A stretch of DNA of 64,000 nt from Hirundichthys speculiger (taxonomy: Eukaryota > Chordata > Actinopteri > Beloniformes > Exocoetidae): assembly GCA_018398805.1 (NCBI GenBank), contig JAGFBZ010000853.1, positions 374,501-438,500 of the forward strand, written 5' to 3'. The notes under the pieces were generated by a model. The model saw only the letters and a list, made by a program, of their open reading frames with translations. It did not search any database and was not told the DNA's origin. The translations under genes were made by a program, and so were the position numbers. Below are positions 1-10,400 of this stretch, in pieces. The stretch's first letter is position 1. Each line of letters begins with the position of its first letter.

Positions 1-361
1 TATGATATATGCTTGGAGAATTACTGAAGATTACATTCTGATGTAGAAGAGAAAATCATAAACTGAGTCTGTTTTTGGTTCTGTATATTCATTTTGCACT
101 GCAGTTGTTGTGTTAAACTGAAATGAGGTCTCCACTAAATCAGAAATGATCAAGGGCAAAGTTTGCTTTTGTATGGATATCTGGTGTAACAGTAACAAAG
201 ATTTAATGTTTCAAAATGAAATATCAAGAGGAATGAGGGAGGTCTGTCTAGTCATGGTAATATTACCAATCTCTGTCTTCAGGTTTTCTTTCAAATGTTG
301 GTCTCTTCATTTAATTTAAAAACAACTCTGATCAGTTCTGAATATTTACTGAATAAAATAA
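1..361. other. Unique AT-rich sequence, no gene seen
   Basis: No recognisable coding region or repeat. It is the left flank of the nested RTE insertions; its last bases run into the target-site duplication that begins at 362. Confidence 0.5.
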
Positions 362-376
362 GTACCATATCAAGTC
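362..376 (+). repeat. Target-site duplication, left copy
   Basis: The 15-mer gtaccatatcaagtc here is repeated exactly at 749-763, flanking the short RTE insertion. The flanking bases differ (a at 361 versus g at 748; g at 377 versus a at 764), so the match ends at the element boundaries. Confidence 0.85.
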
Positions 377-748
377 GGCAGGGTGGCCGGGCTCTCCCTT
401 AGAGATAGGGTGAGAAGCTCGGTCATCCGGGAGGGGCTCAGAGTAGAACCGCTGCTCCTCCGCATCGAGAGGAGCCAGATGAGGTGGCTCGGGCATCTGG
501 TTAGGATGCCTCCTGGACGCCTCCCTGGTGAGGTGTTCCGGGCACGGCCCACTGGGAGGAGACCCCGGGGAAGACCCAGGACACGCTGGAGGGACTATGT
601 CTCTCGGCTGGCCTGGGAACGCCTCGGGATCCCCCCAGAGGAGCTGGAAGAAGTGGCTGGGGAGAGGGGGGTCTGGCCTCCTTACTCCGGCTGATGCCCC
701 CGCGACCCGACCTCGGATAAGCGGAAGAAGACGGTACGGTACGGTACG
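377..748 (+). mobile_element. 5'-truncated RTE-type (Rex3-like) LINE, 3' end only
   Basis: Translation of 383-694 gives the C-terminal end of the reverse-transcriptase polyprotein of a fish RTE-type non-LTR retrotransposon: a segment beginning GLSLRDRVRSS, then RWLGHLVRMPPGRLPGEVF, then GRRPRGRPRTRWRDY, ending LEEVAGERGVW. The frame is open to the stop after PPYSG, and CpG content is high compared with the surroundings, so the insertion is fairly young. It lacks the RT core and endonuclease, as expected for 5' truncation during target-primed reverse transcription. The 3' end carries four copies of the pentamer acggt (731-750) instead of the GATG-type tail of the older copy nearby. It is bounded by a perfect 15-bp target duplication, gtaccatatcaagtc, at 362-376 and 749-763. 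It is not functional by itself. Confidence 0.85.
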
Positions 749-763
749 GTACCATATCAAGTC
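749..763 (+). repeat. Target-site duplication, right copy
   Basis: Exact partner of 362-376. Its first bases, gtacc, also fit the acggt tail, suggesting microhomology between the tail and the target site during priming. Confidence 0.85.
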
Positions 764-764
764 A

Positions 765-1583
765 AGTGTTCCACGGCTGGAATGGAACCCACATTGTTGG
801 TCCTGGATCTGAGATTTGACAACTGATCTGGCTCTTTTCTCCAGCAACCCTGTATAGACCTTACCAGGGAGGCTGAGGAGTGTGATTCCCCTGTAATTGA
901 AACACACCCTGCGGTCAAACCTTGTTAAAAAGGGGAACCACCACCCCAGTCTGCCAAACCAGAGATACTGCCCCCAGTGTCCATGCAACGTTGCAGAGTC
1001 ATGTCAACCAGGACAATCCTACAACATCCAGAACCTTAAGGAACTCGGGGTGGATCTCTTCTCCCCCCGGAGCCCTGACACCGTGCAGCTTCTTAACCGC
1101 CTTGGCGACCTCAGCTCAGTAATTAGCTCCAGTTTGAGACTCCATCTCAAGGTCCAAAGGCTCTGCCTCCTCTATGGAAGTTTGTGGGATTGAGAAGATC
1201 CTCACAGTATTCCTTTCACCACCTGACATCTCCACTCGAGGTGAGGTCCATCCCCACAACACACAGTGTTGGTGAAGCACTGCTTTTCCCCACCTCAGCT
1301 GTCTGACAGTTTGCCAAAATCTTCTTGAAGCCAACCAAAAGTCGTTTTCCATGGCCTCAATGAACTCCCCCCACACCAGAGTTTTGGCCTCAGAGACCAC
1401 CAAGGCTGCGGCCCATTTGGCCTGTCCATATTTGTTTGCTGCTTCTAGAGTCCCACAGACTAACCAACCAATTAAGAGCATCATAGTGGCTCAGGAGGGT
1501 GTCCCATTCCCCAGGACCAATTTGCCTTTGGTGACCCTACCAGGGGCAAATGCCTCTGATAGCATAGCTTTATACCATTTCTA
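765..1583 (-). pseudogene. Inverted 5' part of an old RTE-type LINE
   Basis: On the minus strand, 1484-1116 reads EAMENDFWLASRRFWQTVRQL, the linker between endonuclease and RT in fish RTE (Rex3-like) elements. Further along the same strand are CFNYRGITLLSLPGKVY and CGFHSSRGTLD, the first RT motifs. The reading is broken by stops and frameshifts. At its high-coordinate end the minus strand carries the 5'-region text tgcccctggtagggtcacc (around 1550-1530), followed by an apparent internal deletion before the linker. The segment ends at the GTLD codons near 765. The next RT motifs lie at 1590-2686 on the opposite strand, so this is the inverted half of a single element rather than an independent copy. 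It is decayed and non-functional. Confidence 0.8.
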
Positions 1584-1589
1584 GGGTAA

Positions 1590-2686
1590 AAGAGGGAGCA
1601 TGGGAATTTTCCCCAACCAGTCCACATGTATTTTGTGGATTTGGAGATGGCATTTGACCATGTCCCTTGGGGAGTACTCCAGGAGTATGGGGTACCGGTC
1701 TAGTTGCTGTTGGCTGTCCAGTCCTGTACAAATGGAGTGAGAGTTTGGTTTCACAATGCTGATTGTAAGTTGGATTCGTTTTCAGTGAGAGTTGGACTCC
1801 GTCAGGGCTCTCCTGTTATCACTGATTCTGTTCATAACGTTTATGGGCAGAATTTCTCAGCGGAGGGGTTCCAGTTCGATGGTCTCCATCTCTGCTTTTT
1901 GCAGATGACGTGGTCCTGTTGGCACCATTGGGTGGGGATCTTCAGCTCTCACTGTAAAAGTTCACAGCAGAGTGTGAAGCAGTGGGGATGAGAATGCAGA
2001 AATCACCAAATCACCATGGTTCTCAATCGGAAAACGGTAGAATGCCTCCTCCGGGTTGAAAGTAAGGTTCTGCCTCAAGCGGAGGAGTTTACGTATCTCG
2101 GAGTCTTGTTCACGAGTGATGGAAAAATAGAGCAGGAGATCAACAGGTGGATCAGTGCAGTGTCTGCTGTGGTGCGAACGCTATACTGGTCTGTTGTGGT
2201 GAAGAGAGCTGAGCCAAAAGACAAGGCTCTCTCTTTGCCGTTTTGATCTGTGGTCGAACCCTCACCTATGGTCACGAATTGTGGGTATTGACTGAAGGAT
2301 TAAGATGAGTTTCCTCTGCAGGGTGGCTGGACTCTCCCTTAGCAATAGGGTGAGAAGCTCAGTTATCCTGGAGAGACTCAGAGAAGAGTTGCTGCTCCTT
2401 CACATCAAGAGGAGCCAGTTGAAGGTGGTTCAGGCATCTGGTTAAGATGCCTCCTGGATGTCTCCTTGGAGAGGTGTTGCAGTCATGTCCAACTGGAAGA
2501 AGAATATGAGGCAGGCCCAGGACTTGCTGGAGAGACTACATCTCTTGGTTAGCATGGGAGCGCCTTGGTGTCCTCTCAGAGGAGCTGGAAGTGACAGCTG
2601 TGGAGAGGGAGGTCTGGGCCTTTCTGCTTAAGGTACTGTCCCTGCAACCTGATTACAGATGGAGCGGAAAGTTAATGGATGGATGG
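1590..2686 (+). pseudogene. Sense 3' part of the same old RTE-type LINE
   Basis: Starting near 1590 the plus strand resumes where the inverted half stops: HMYFVDLEMAFDHVPWGVLQ (RT motif A region), then RVGLRQGSP (motif B), then a degraded FADD region near 1900, then LNRKTVECLLRV and EEFTYLGVLFTSDGK (2016-2140), TYGHELWVLTE (about 2265-2297), and the same C-terminal domain seen at 383-694 but with many substitutions and stops (2310-2640). It ends in gatggatgg at about 2678-2686, the GATG-type tail known for Rex3. Frameshifts and stops make it a dead copy, and many CpG sites have become TpG or CpA. A candidate diverged target duplication is tatcaagtca (755-764) against tattaagtca (2687-2696), 9 of 10 bases. 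Confidence 0.8.
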
Positions 2687-2699
2687 TATTAAGTCAGCT

Positions 2700-4534
2700 A
2701 GACTAGGCTAGTGATGTCCATCTAAAGGTAATCTTGCCTGATTTGATTTGAGAAATGTTAAATAGAGAATCAACATTATAGGCACATACATTGTTTTTCT
2801 TACCTTTGACAAAATGGTCAGAACACTCTTTAGAATAATCAGTGGGAGCAAAGTCTTCAAGTTTACTTACACAATTAATATTTCTCATCCAACACATTCT
2901 GAGTTCTTTCATTCATGAACAATTGGTGTAGCTTTTTAGTGACTTTAATGGCTATTTTAGCCTCCAAAAGCTCCGTTTCATGCAGAATGTACGGCAGAAG
3001 GCTTGTTGTGATGTCATGTGAATATTGTCTATTGGAGGGTCAGGAAACTGGGCAGCTCTGAGGTCCTGTAAAGCCTGAGGGAAACTTTTGTACTGTGGCT
3101 TGTACAGGCTCTGCAGAGGCTCCCTTCATTTGGGGGTAAAGGTGGAGAAGAGAAGAGAGGGGGATTGGCAGAGACAGAAAATCAATGCATCCACAGGGTT
3201 ACCAGTGTACTCATTTCCTAGCTGTGTGGCCCTTTTTAATCATAGACATAAAAGCAAGGGGACACATATGGAAAGTCTCTTTCGATCTCAATCTCGTTTG
3301 CAGTGAGGAGATAAAGTAAAAGGTTGTTTCTTGTGTTTTATACCAAGGGAAATAGTGGGGAGTCATAGTATCACTCATAAGCTATTAAAAAGAAAATTAA
3401 CTCTCTTTTCTCCTTCAGCCTCTTATTTTTTGTCCCATCTTGCAAACTCACAGTCCAGCATGAGCAACTTTGTCAAAGTGCCAGATCGGTCTAGTGATAA
3501 GTGATTTACCATTTTGGCTACCCACATCTCTCATGAACCACACTGAACTCTAATGAACTGGACTGTGCATAGGAAAGAGGATTAGAGGTAGTAAAAGGAG
3601 CTGAAGAAGAAGAGGTGAGACACACGGAGGAAGACTAGATAGTGTGTTAGTGTCCATGACTGAGTGACCACATACAAACCGAACTAGATATAATGGCAAT
3701 GTGGGTCTAATTAAACCTATCTGGTTACAGCGGGCCTTTAATGAATGTAGTGATGTGGGACCTGCTGGCTGCAGCCACAGACAGTGGGTAACTTTACAGG
3801 GACCACTGGGAATACAAGGACAGTCAGTAACTCACCCAATCATGCAACAACCACACACCATGAGGCCAGCTTGGCATTTGCCACAGTCTCACTTTCATGT
3901 ACATAATTCCTTGTCTTCATCCTCCTCATGAGAGATTCATCCACCCGAGGCTGAGCATAAAGCCTTTAGAAAACAACTGCAAAGCTACATGATACAGAAT
4001 ATGTCATGTAGAATATATCATATATGCAGTTTAAGTTGGAAAATCCAAAATGCAGTTCATCAGTTGTACACTTTTTTGTGAGGAAAAAGTCTCAGCCCAT
4101 TTCTCAAAGAACAGCTGCAATCAGACAGCAATCAAATGCACTCTGAACAGCATCTGTCTTTCACTTTCACTAACTACCCACTCTTTTCTTACATTTTGCA
4201 CAGAGAAAATGATAAAAATTTCCAAAGTCAAAGTTGGATTTTTTTTTCATTACAGACTAGAACAATTTTGACACACAGATGGAAAGAAAAACACTGGGAT
4301 TCTATGGGATGGCATTGGTTTGCCAAAATAATTTCAAGCATTAAAGATGCTTGAAACTGAAGATGAAGACAGTTATATATCTAAGGGATTCAGTGACATA
4401 AAAAGAGGGAAAGAGTTGGTGCTAAAAATCAAAATTAAAAATGGACTCAAAAGTTTATCATGTTTTTTTGTACTAGTATTATTTTTGAACAAATGTCACT
4501 CCTGACCAAAAAGCAAAATGTTAAACAATTTTAC
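2700..4534. other. Unique sequence without recognisable genes
   Basis: AT-rich DNA with short chance frames only. I see no repeat family, RNA gene or splice-bounded exon that I can support. The region at 4015-4030 is TA-rich. Confidence 0.4.
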
Positions 4535-4734
4535 TTTTTTTTTTTTAAGATTTTTTTGGCACTAGTGGCCTTTATTGATAGTGGAGAGAGACAGGAAGGG
4601 GTGCAGAGAGAACAAGGAAGACACACTGGCAAAGGGCCGACTAGCCGGGAGTCGAACTCGCAACCAGCTGCATGAGGACCGTAGCCTCTGAATATGGACC
4701 GCCTGCCCTAACCACTGCGCTACCGGGGCGGCCC
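4535..4734 (-). mobile_element. tRNA-derived SINE
   Basis: Read on the minus strand, the element begins gggcggcccggtagcgcagt. An A-box-like tagcgcagtgg and a B-box-like gagttcgactcc sit at tRNA-like spacing, so the head is a tRNA-derived RNA polymerase III promoter. The body ends with ctctctccactatcaataaa and an A-rich tail, seen as T-runs at 4535-4557 on the plus strand. This plan (tRNA head, unrelated body, LINE-like tail) is that of teleost tRNA SINEs mobilised by a partner LINE. It encodes no protein. I could not find a clear target duplication. Confidence 0.7.
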
Positions 4735-4795
4735 AAACCATTGCTTCTAAATGAATGGCCACAAAAAATAAGATATAATAAAATAAAATATCCCC

Positions 4796-5178
4796 TGTGT
4801 CCCTTTGGGTGTCCTGTGGGGGGTGCGAGTACTGGTTCTGTTGCTACAGGCTGTCCAGTCCCCATTCAAATGGAGCAAGAGTTTGGTCCAAATTGCTGGT
4901 AAATCGGCTTCATTTCCAGTGAGACTGGGACTCTGTCAGGGCTGCCCTTTGTCACCAACTCTGTTCATAGAATTAGGTCAGTAGTAGGTGCAGCCAACAA
5001 ATAGAGAAGGTCTGATTTGGTAACATCAGGAGTGCCTCTCTGCTTTTTGCTGATGATGTGGTTCTGTTGGCTTCATTGCATGATCCTCAGTGCTTGCTGG
5101 AGCAGTTTGCAGCCGAATGTGATTCAGTGGGGATGAGAATCAGCACCTCCAAATCGGAGATCATGGCTCTCAGTTTCG
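4796..5178 (+). pseudogene. RTE-type LINE reverse transcriptase fragment
   Basis: The segment matches the RTE RT from just after motif A to the palm region. It opens gtgtccctttgggtgtcctg, continues through a motif-B-like RLGLCQGCPLSP-type region (4920-4960), and reads ASLLFADDVVLLAS (about 5032-5076), in which the catalytic FADD box is intact. It ends after STSKSEIMAL near 5170. Frameshifts separate these blocks, and both the endonuclease and the C-terminal domain are absent. It lies 60 bp downstream of a SINE in the opposite orientation. It is clearly inactive. Confidence 0.8.
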
Positions 5179-5489
5179 CTACTTATTAATGATGTGCGCT
5201 TGCGATGCACGTATAAAGTTTTCACATTTAAGTGCATTTCTACAATGTGTAGGAATGTGTCTAAGCTATGTTAAAGGAGCAGTAAGTGTGTGCACGCTGG
5301 CCTTAGCAATGACAACCCCCTCAGGAGATATCAGCTTGGGCACATCTCTATTTAAATAACAGAACTCTGATGTGGCAGAGGGAGCCATGTTGGGACTAGT
5401 AGCATGGATCCTTAAACTTATTTGCCTTCAAGCCTGGTCATTGTCAAAAAAAGTTTTTTTTTTGTCACTGTCATGTCAACTGCTGTACA

Positions 5490-5490
5490 C

Positions 5491-5521
<31 letters not shown>

Positions 5522-5526
5522 AAAAA
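5490..5526 (+). repeat. Poly-C/poly-A junction
   Basis: Twenty-two C residues are followed directly by fifteen A residues. Such runs are prone to length errors in both replication and assembly. Confidence 0.9.
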
Positions 5527-6695
5527 TCCCAGTTTAAGTTTGGAAGCTTTTATGTTTGTTGCTGGCCCAGAACATAAGACAAATTCTTGAGTTATTAATG
5601 TCTGAATAATTGTCAGTGAAATCTGCATTGTGACTTGACCTAATACACATCGGAAATGAGAAGGGGGTTTGAGATTTAATGCAGCGTAAGCCTATTCAAT
5701 GGGATTACATTCTAAAAACGATCAAACATGATTGCGTTGACATGCTGTGCATGGGACTCATTCCTCTGATTTTCATGCCACTGTTAAGTATCCATAAAAT
5801 CCAGCATGTTTCACTATTGAAAGAACTCAGGCCTTAATAATACTGCATTTCTGAGACTGTATGTCAGAAGAGAACGGAGTCTATCTTCTGAAGAGAGTAG
5901 CGTTGCTGAAGGAGAAAACATAAGCTTGTCATACAGCGCTTTTCGCCTCATTAAATCTGCAGACGTGCCCTACTTTTTTTTTTTTTTTTTTTTGCTCCTT
6001 TGGATTGCTTTGCAAGTGAGCAGATTTGTTAGAGGAGGAGGGTGGGGGATATTTCATAAAATATCTATACACCCGAGCCGTTATGCAGTGATACTCAACA
6101 TAATGTGTGTAAAAGACACAGCCAAGCTGGAGGTGCAGTACACATTAAAGGTGTGTGTCTCCTCAAACTCCTGCTCTTCAGATTACTTCTTCTTCTTCCT
6201 GTTGTGGTTCAGGGAGCCGGCCTGCTCCTCTCTTCTTCTTCACAAACATGCTGATAAGCTTGTCCTTCTAACCTCCCCCATCCTCTCTTTATTTCCCCTG
6301 CAGTCCTTCCCAGTGTGACATTGAGCAGCCCGGGATTCCTTCTCTGCCACACCCACCTCCCCTCACTCAATTTTCCTCTCTCATTGCTCTCCTTCCTTAA
6401 CCCCTATTTTAACCCTCCCCACCCCCATTTTTCCTCCTCCCTCTCCATCACAGTCAAAAGCTGTCAAAACAATGTGCTGCTTTCTTGATATCGCAGCCTG
6501 CTGGAGAGCACAGGCCTGTGCTATTGGAGCTCAGGCTGAATTCCAGAAACATGCTGTTATGTTTTGACTTTGCCAGCTAGTGTTAAAATAAAAGTATTCA
6601 TAATAAAACCATAGTGAGATGTTGCTTTCCCGATGCATCACTTTTTACCGAGCTTGTTTATGGTCTCAGCTGTTTGGGGGGTTTCACAAGCTGTA

Positions 6696-6720
6696 TTTTT
6701 TTTTTTTTTTTTTTTTTTTT
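6696..6720 (+). repeat. Poly-T tract
   Basis: A run of 25 T followed by a G-rich stretch, with no SINE or LINE body identifiable on either side. Confidence 0.85.
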
Positions 6721-7079
6721 GGAGGGGGTGGGATTCTGATGAAAACAGACAGACGAAACTTGACAGCTGTCGGGGTCAGATGAAGGCTGATGGAAACCCC
6801 TAAGATTTTCTACTCTCTCAGACGTAGATTTACTAAAATGCCCAGTTTCTGTTGCAATTATTGCACTGCTCTTTTTTGAAGTACGAGAGGAACAGTGGGG
6901 AAGCTGCTAAGGAAGTACTGTCGAAATGGAAGAAAACCACAGAAAAGCTCATTATGTCGCAATCTGATAAAAAAGAAAGTATTTTTTTATTAACTCTCTT
7001 TCATTTCTGTCTTTTTTGGAATTGTGTGGTCAGAAGCAATTGTCTGGTTGATCTACTATAAAATGCCACTGCCTCTTTC

Positions 7080-7185
7080 CATTCATTTTTGCTCTGAGGT
7101 CATGCTCTGGGCCTCTGAAAAGTGCCTAGAGACAATTTGTGTTGTAAACGACACTTTACAAATGAAGTTGAAATGAAATTTACAG
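7080..7185 (+). mobile_element. LINE (L2-like) 3' end
   Basis: The text ctgggcctctgaaaagtgcc tagagacaatttgtgttgta, ending in a degenerate tail aatgaagttgaaatgaaatt, is the 3' terminus typical of fish L2/CR1-like LINEs (a variant of the phrase leading to aaattgaattgaatt). The same phrase occurs at the 3' end of the minus-strand LINE near 49.3 kb. No coding sequence is retained, so this is a strongly 5'-truncated copy. Confidence 0.6.
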
Positions 7186-7189
7186 AATT

Positions 7190-8120
7190 AAAATCCAAAC
7201 TTAACAACTGTAAACTTTTCTCTAGAACTACAATTGGTTGGATTTTTGCCCATTCATGTGATGTCTCAGTCATTACTTGATAGATTTAGACCATCAGCTG
7301 GAAGTCTTATACCTGGATTCTAAGAGAAGATGGAAAATATTTTGACTGCAGAAAAGGAGTAATTTTCTGGATAATCACGCTATCTATGTCTTTGATACCT
7401 AAGTATTTACTTGCTGACTTTATAGATGAGATTTATAGATGAGAGTAAGATGTCTTTACTTTGCCCTCGCCCAATGTCTCTGCTACTTTTTGTATAAAAA
7501 CCATAAACTTTGTAAAAAGAACTGGACAAACCCATTACTATCACCCACAGGTTTCTGGAGAATCTGTGTCAACCCCATTTTTCAGGCTCTAAATGATACC
7601 ATATTTGCAAGATATGACTCCATTCCTTTTGCTTAGCCCAAAAACGGCCAAATAAGTGGAAAAGAACAAGTCCAGCAACTGGTTGGATCATATCTCAACT
7701 CCAGTAACTATAAACTAGCAATCTTAGCCTGGCTCAGCTCATGTAAAGCTATGATGCTTATTAGCATTACCTCACATTCGTTCTGATAGAACCTGTTCAT
7801 CCAACCTCATTTATGTTTTTGCTACTGAAACAATGCTTTGAAATGAGTACTACCGAAGCTGAAACAAGTCCCAGTGGAACTCCAGTCAAGGTCCACTGGA
7901 AGTCTTGACTCACCAGTGCTCAGCTTATATAACACAGCCTGGGGGTCTCAGGGACTCTGTCAGATCTTGGACCCAGTGGAAAGCACAGACGAGGTTAATC
8001 AGTCTGGATGAGTCCAGGGTAAACTGAATGGTGGCTCAGCTGGACAACAGATTACTATCATAGACTGCAATGTTGTTGCTCAAAAGAACACACCTAACAA
8101 TGCATAATCCTTCCCTTCAA
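7190..8120. other. Unique sequence, no gene recognised
   Basis: Moderately AT-rich DNA with short chance frames. I see no domain, RNA gene or repeat here. It forms the upstream flank of the candidate exon at 8124-8196. Confidence 0.4.
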
Positions 8121-8123
8121 CAG

Positions 8124-8196
8124 TCTCTTCAGGCTCTAAACGCCATGCCATCGCATCATCAGCATAGGCCCTCCTCAGGTTGCTGCCATGGCGCAG
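8124..8196 (+). other. Candidate host exon: 5' UTR plus first codons
   Basis: A pyrimidine-rich acceptor (ccttcccttcaacag, ending 8123; an alternative ends at 8132) precedes 64-73 bases that end in gctgccATGGCGCAG, followed by the consensus donor gtgagt at 8197-8202. The ATG (8188-8190) has a strong Kozak context, gcc before and G after, and the exon would encode only Met-Ala-Gln before the intron in phase 0. An in-frame TAA upstream in the same exon means the ATG would be the true start. A Met-Ala-Gln start ending at a splice junction resembles the RBFOX neuronal splicing-factor genes, which have very long 5' introns, but three residues cannot identify a gene. All signals could coincide by chance. 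Confidence 0.35.
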
Positions 8197-8534
8197 GTGA
8201 GTTGAAAGTTGGTTCATTCTGTTTTGGTTTTCATGTGCTCTAAAAATAAAAGAAAGTACCAGAAAGTGTCTTTTTTCTTTATTTGAGTCTCATATTTCTC
8301 GTCTCCATTTTTCTGTTGTATCTGGTGCTGCTGTTGGTGGACCGCTGTGGTGTGTGAACGTGCTGATGTTTTCCTCATTTCATGGTGCATTCCTTTTGGT
8401 TGGTTAGCTGACGTGGTTAGCTGGTTTGTTGGTTAGCTGAGATGGTGGAGCGGCATCCCTATGTGTTTGATACACTGCGCCATCAATGAATTGTCACATT
8501 TAACTACTCAGTTCAGAACCAAGGAAGTGATTTG

Positions 8535-8682
8535 GGGGCTCTTGTGGCTGTTATTGAAAGTTGTGAAACAGGAAATGGATTCGAGGAGAAGAGGGAGACA
8601 CTCAGCATAGGGCCACAGGCTGGGACTTGAACCTGGACCAGCTGTACTAGGACTAGTATCCTATGGGGTGCCAGCTCAATGA
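8535..8682 (-). mobile_element. Degraded tRNA-derived SINE
   Basis: The minus strand carries a B-box-like ggttcaagtcc inside ccaggttcaagtcccagcc, followed by a body with tgctgagtgtctccctcttc and ttcaataacagccacaagag. This matches the organisation of the SINE at 4535-4734, although the A box is eroded. It has no coding capacity and no obvious target duplication. Confidence 0.55.
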
Positions 8683-8689
8683 AGTTTTG

Positions 8690-9489
8690 ATTTTCCTCTC
8701 AGATGTTGCTTTGGAGCTGAACTGAGTTAACACCCATTTTGTGACAGCACATAGTGATGTCTTACAATGACAAAAAAAAAAAAAAAAAATCCATCTTCTC
8801 ATCTAAAAAACATAACGTTAGCAGGATTCCTGCAAGACACTGACATGTGAGGATTGCTCTGTTGTTTGCCAACAGCACATTCACAGGTCCAACCTGAAGA
8901 CTGGGAATTTTAAAACCACCCCCATGTCGGAATAGTTGCAGACTGCAGCGCTGCAGGCACTTTCTCACTTGTGTTCAGTGAAAAACCAGCCTGCCTGGGG
9001 AAAATTCTTTACTCCATTAACACAAAGAGCATTTGAGGTGAGCAGTGACTGCAGTGTATTCTAATAAATGTTTGCAGTGGAGCTCTGCCATGTAGTTAAT
9101 CATGACAAGAAAAATTCTATTAAGGTGGAATTTTTTTTTCTTTTTTATTACCAAACAGATAAAGAATTATCTTGCTAAACACAATAGGTGCAACCAGTCA
9201 GTGTGGCTTGTTGCTTGAGAGAATTCTGATAAGACTCTTGAAAAAACACATTTTGATAAATATGATATATCGAGGAAGACTTTACAAGACAATTTGTGTC
9301 CAATCTCAGATCATCATTGATGAAGAAAGAAAAACAACTCAAACATTCTGAGAAGAGTTGGCAGGTTGCCAGAAAAACAGCCAACTACTTTATGCTCTGC
9401 TTTTCATTTGACATCCAAGAAGGGTTAAAAAGAATTAATGAAAATACATGAGAGTACTTATAAACACGATCTATAATATCTAAGCAGGT
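8690..9489. other. Unique AT-rich sequence
   Basis: Holds an A18 run (8772-8789). Otherwise I see no recognisable element, exon or RNA gene. Confidence 0.4.
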
Positions 9490-9836
9490 CCTTAGTGATA
9501 CGTGTATGGATTTCTTGGCAATGCAGAGGCTACATGATCCAGCAGATAAAACAGGAGTTGTGCAGGAACAAGATTGAAGCCAGGATTAAAGGTGCTTGTT
9601 TGGCTATTTAGGTGGGCCAATAAAAGTCTGTCCATGACTTTTATGATGTGGGATGTTAGGGTTACAGGTCTATAGTCACTGGGAAAAAAATGGATGAGAT
9701 TCTTTTGATACTGGATCAAGGTAGGATGTCTTCCACAGCAGCAGAACCTTCTCCTGGCTCAGACTGATGTTGAAGAGGTGCTGTAGAATCCCACACAACT
9801 GGTCCACATAGGAAGGGAAGACCTTGCACATTTTAG
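9490..9836 (-). pseudogene. LINE reverse transcriptase fragment (jockey/CR1-like group)
   Basis: On the minus strand, 9719-9492 reads DYRPVTLTSHIIKVMDRLLL and then AHLNSQTSTFNPGFN. This corresponds to the N-terminal RT motif that contains the YRP-[ILV]-[ST]-L signature of non-LTR retrotransposons. Upstream on the same strand (9836-9720) is the linker typical of the same fish family. There is no motif A (F..D.S.AFD) or YADD, so only about 120 codons' worth of RT survives. It abuts a Tc1/mariner fragment at about 9838. It is inactive. Confidence 0.65.
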
Positions 9837-9837
9837 C

Positions 9838-9975
9838 AAGACACTGCTAAACCTCATACTGAATCCATCACAACAGCATGGCATCACAGGAGAAGAGTCC
9901 AGGTGCTGAACTGGTCTGACAGCAGTCCTGACCTTTCACCAATGGAAAACTTTTGGCACTGCTGTGTAATTTCTT
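9838..9975 (+). pseudogene. Tc1/mariner transposase C-terminal fragment
   Basis: Translation of about 9850-9970 gives VQVLNWSDSSPDLSPMENFW, which aligns with the signature SPDLNPIENLW around the second catalytic aspartate of Tc1/mariner DDE transposases. Upstream residues (ESITTAWHHRRR) fit the preceding region with drift. The third acidic residue region and the rest of the transposase are missing, and no terminal inverted repeat was found. It joins directly to the minus-strand LINE RT fragment at 9490-9836, so one probably inserted into or was truncated by the other. Confidence 0.6.
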
Positions 9976-10189
9976 GGTGTTGTGTAATTTTCTTTTTCAG
10001 AAGAATAAAATATTTAAAACATGAAATCATTCTGGTGTAGACCAAAACATAATACAACATATAATACAAATGATTATTCTTAAGCAAAATGACAGAAATT
10101 GCATGATATGTGTTTTGGTGCACTGTGTAATGTTGTTTCAGTAGGTTTATCATTTAAAGGCTTGTGGTAACTGCTTAATGTATTTTATT

Positions 10190-10400
10190 GTGCTGTATGG
10201 TGTGATATTAATATGTTGGTCTTAAATTTTATTGAGTCGATTACATTGTTCTAGAAGCCCATCTCAGGACAAGAGTTGAAAATTAGCAACAGCTATAAAC
10301 TCTGTACAGCACATCAGTTGCATTCTTTTTAGTAAAACTATGTTAAACTGTATCATCCCGATTTAAATTTGATTCTATTCTATTCTAAAAACACAGTGAT
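10190..10400 (+). mobile_element. Probable non-LTR retrotransposon 3' UTR remnant
   Basis: The phrase cccatctcaggacaagagtt gaaaattagcaacagctata, followed by ctgtacagcacatcagttgc, resembles a 3' UTR seen in fish LINEs that ends in a short A/T-rich tail. The identification is from memory of that family and is diverged. No coding sequence is retained. Confidence 0.35.

Larger units (their letters stand above)
5180..7070. other. Unique sequence with homopolymer tracts
   Basis: Contains a C22-A15 junction (5490-5526), a T20 run (5974-5993), a pyrimidine-rich stretch (6180-6440) and a T25 run (6696-6720). The stretch 6460-6690 is less repetitive and could be conserved non-coding DNA, but nothing in the sequence proves it. 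No gene recognised. Confidence 0.4.

Noticed and set aside
332..988. 218-codon minus-strand frame
   Set aside because: It runs antisense through the young RTE copy and into the inverted old copy. Only the part beyond 765 has family motifs, and the join is an artefact of the insertion.
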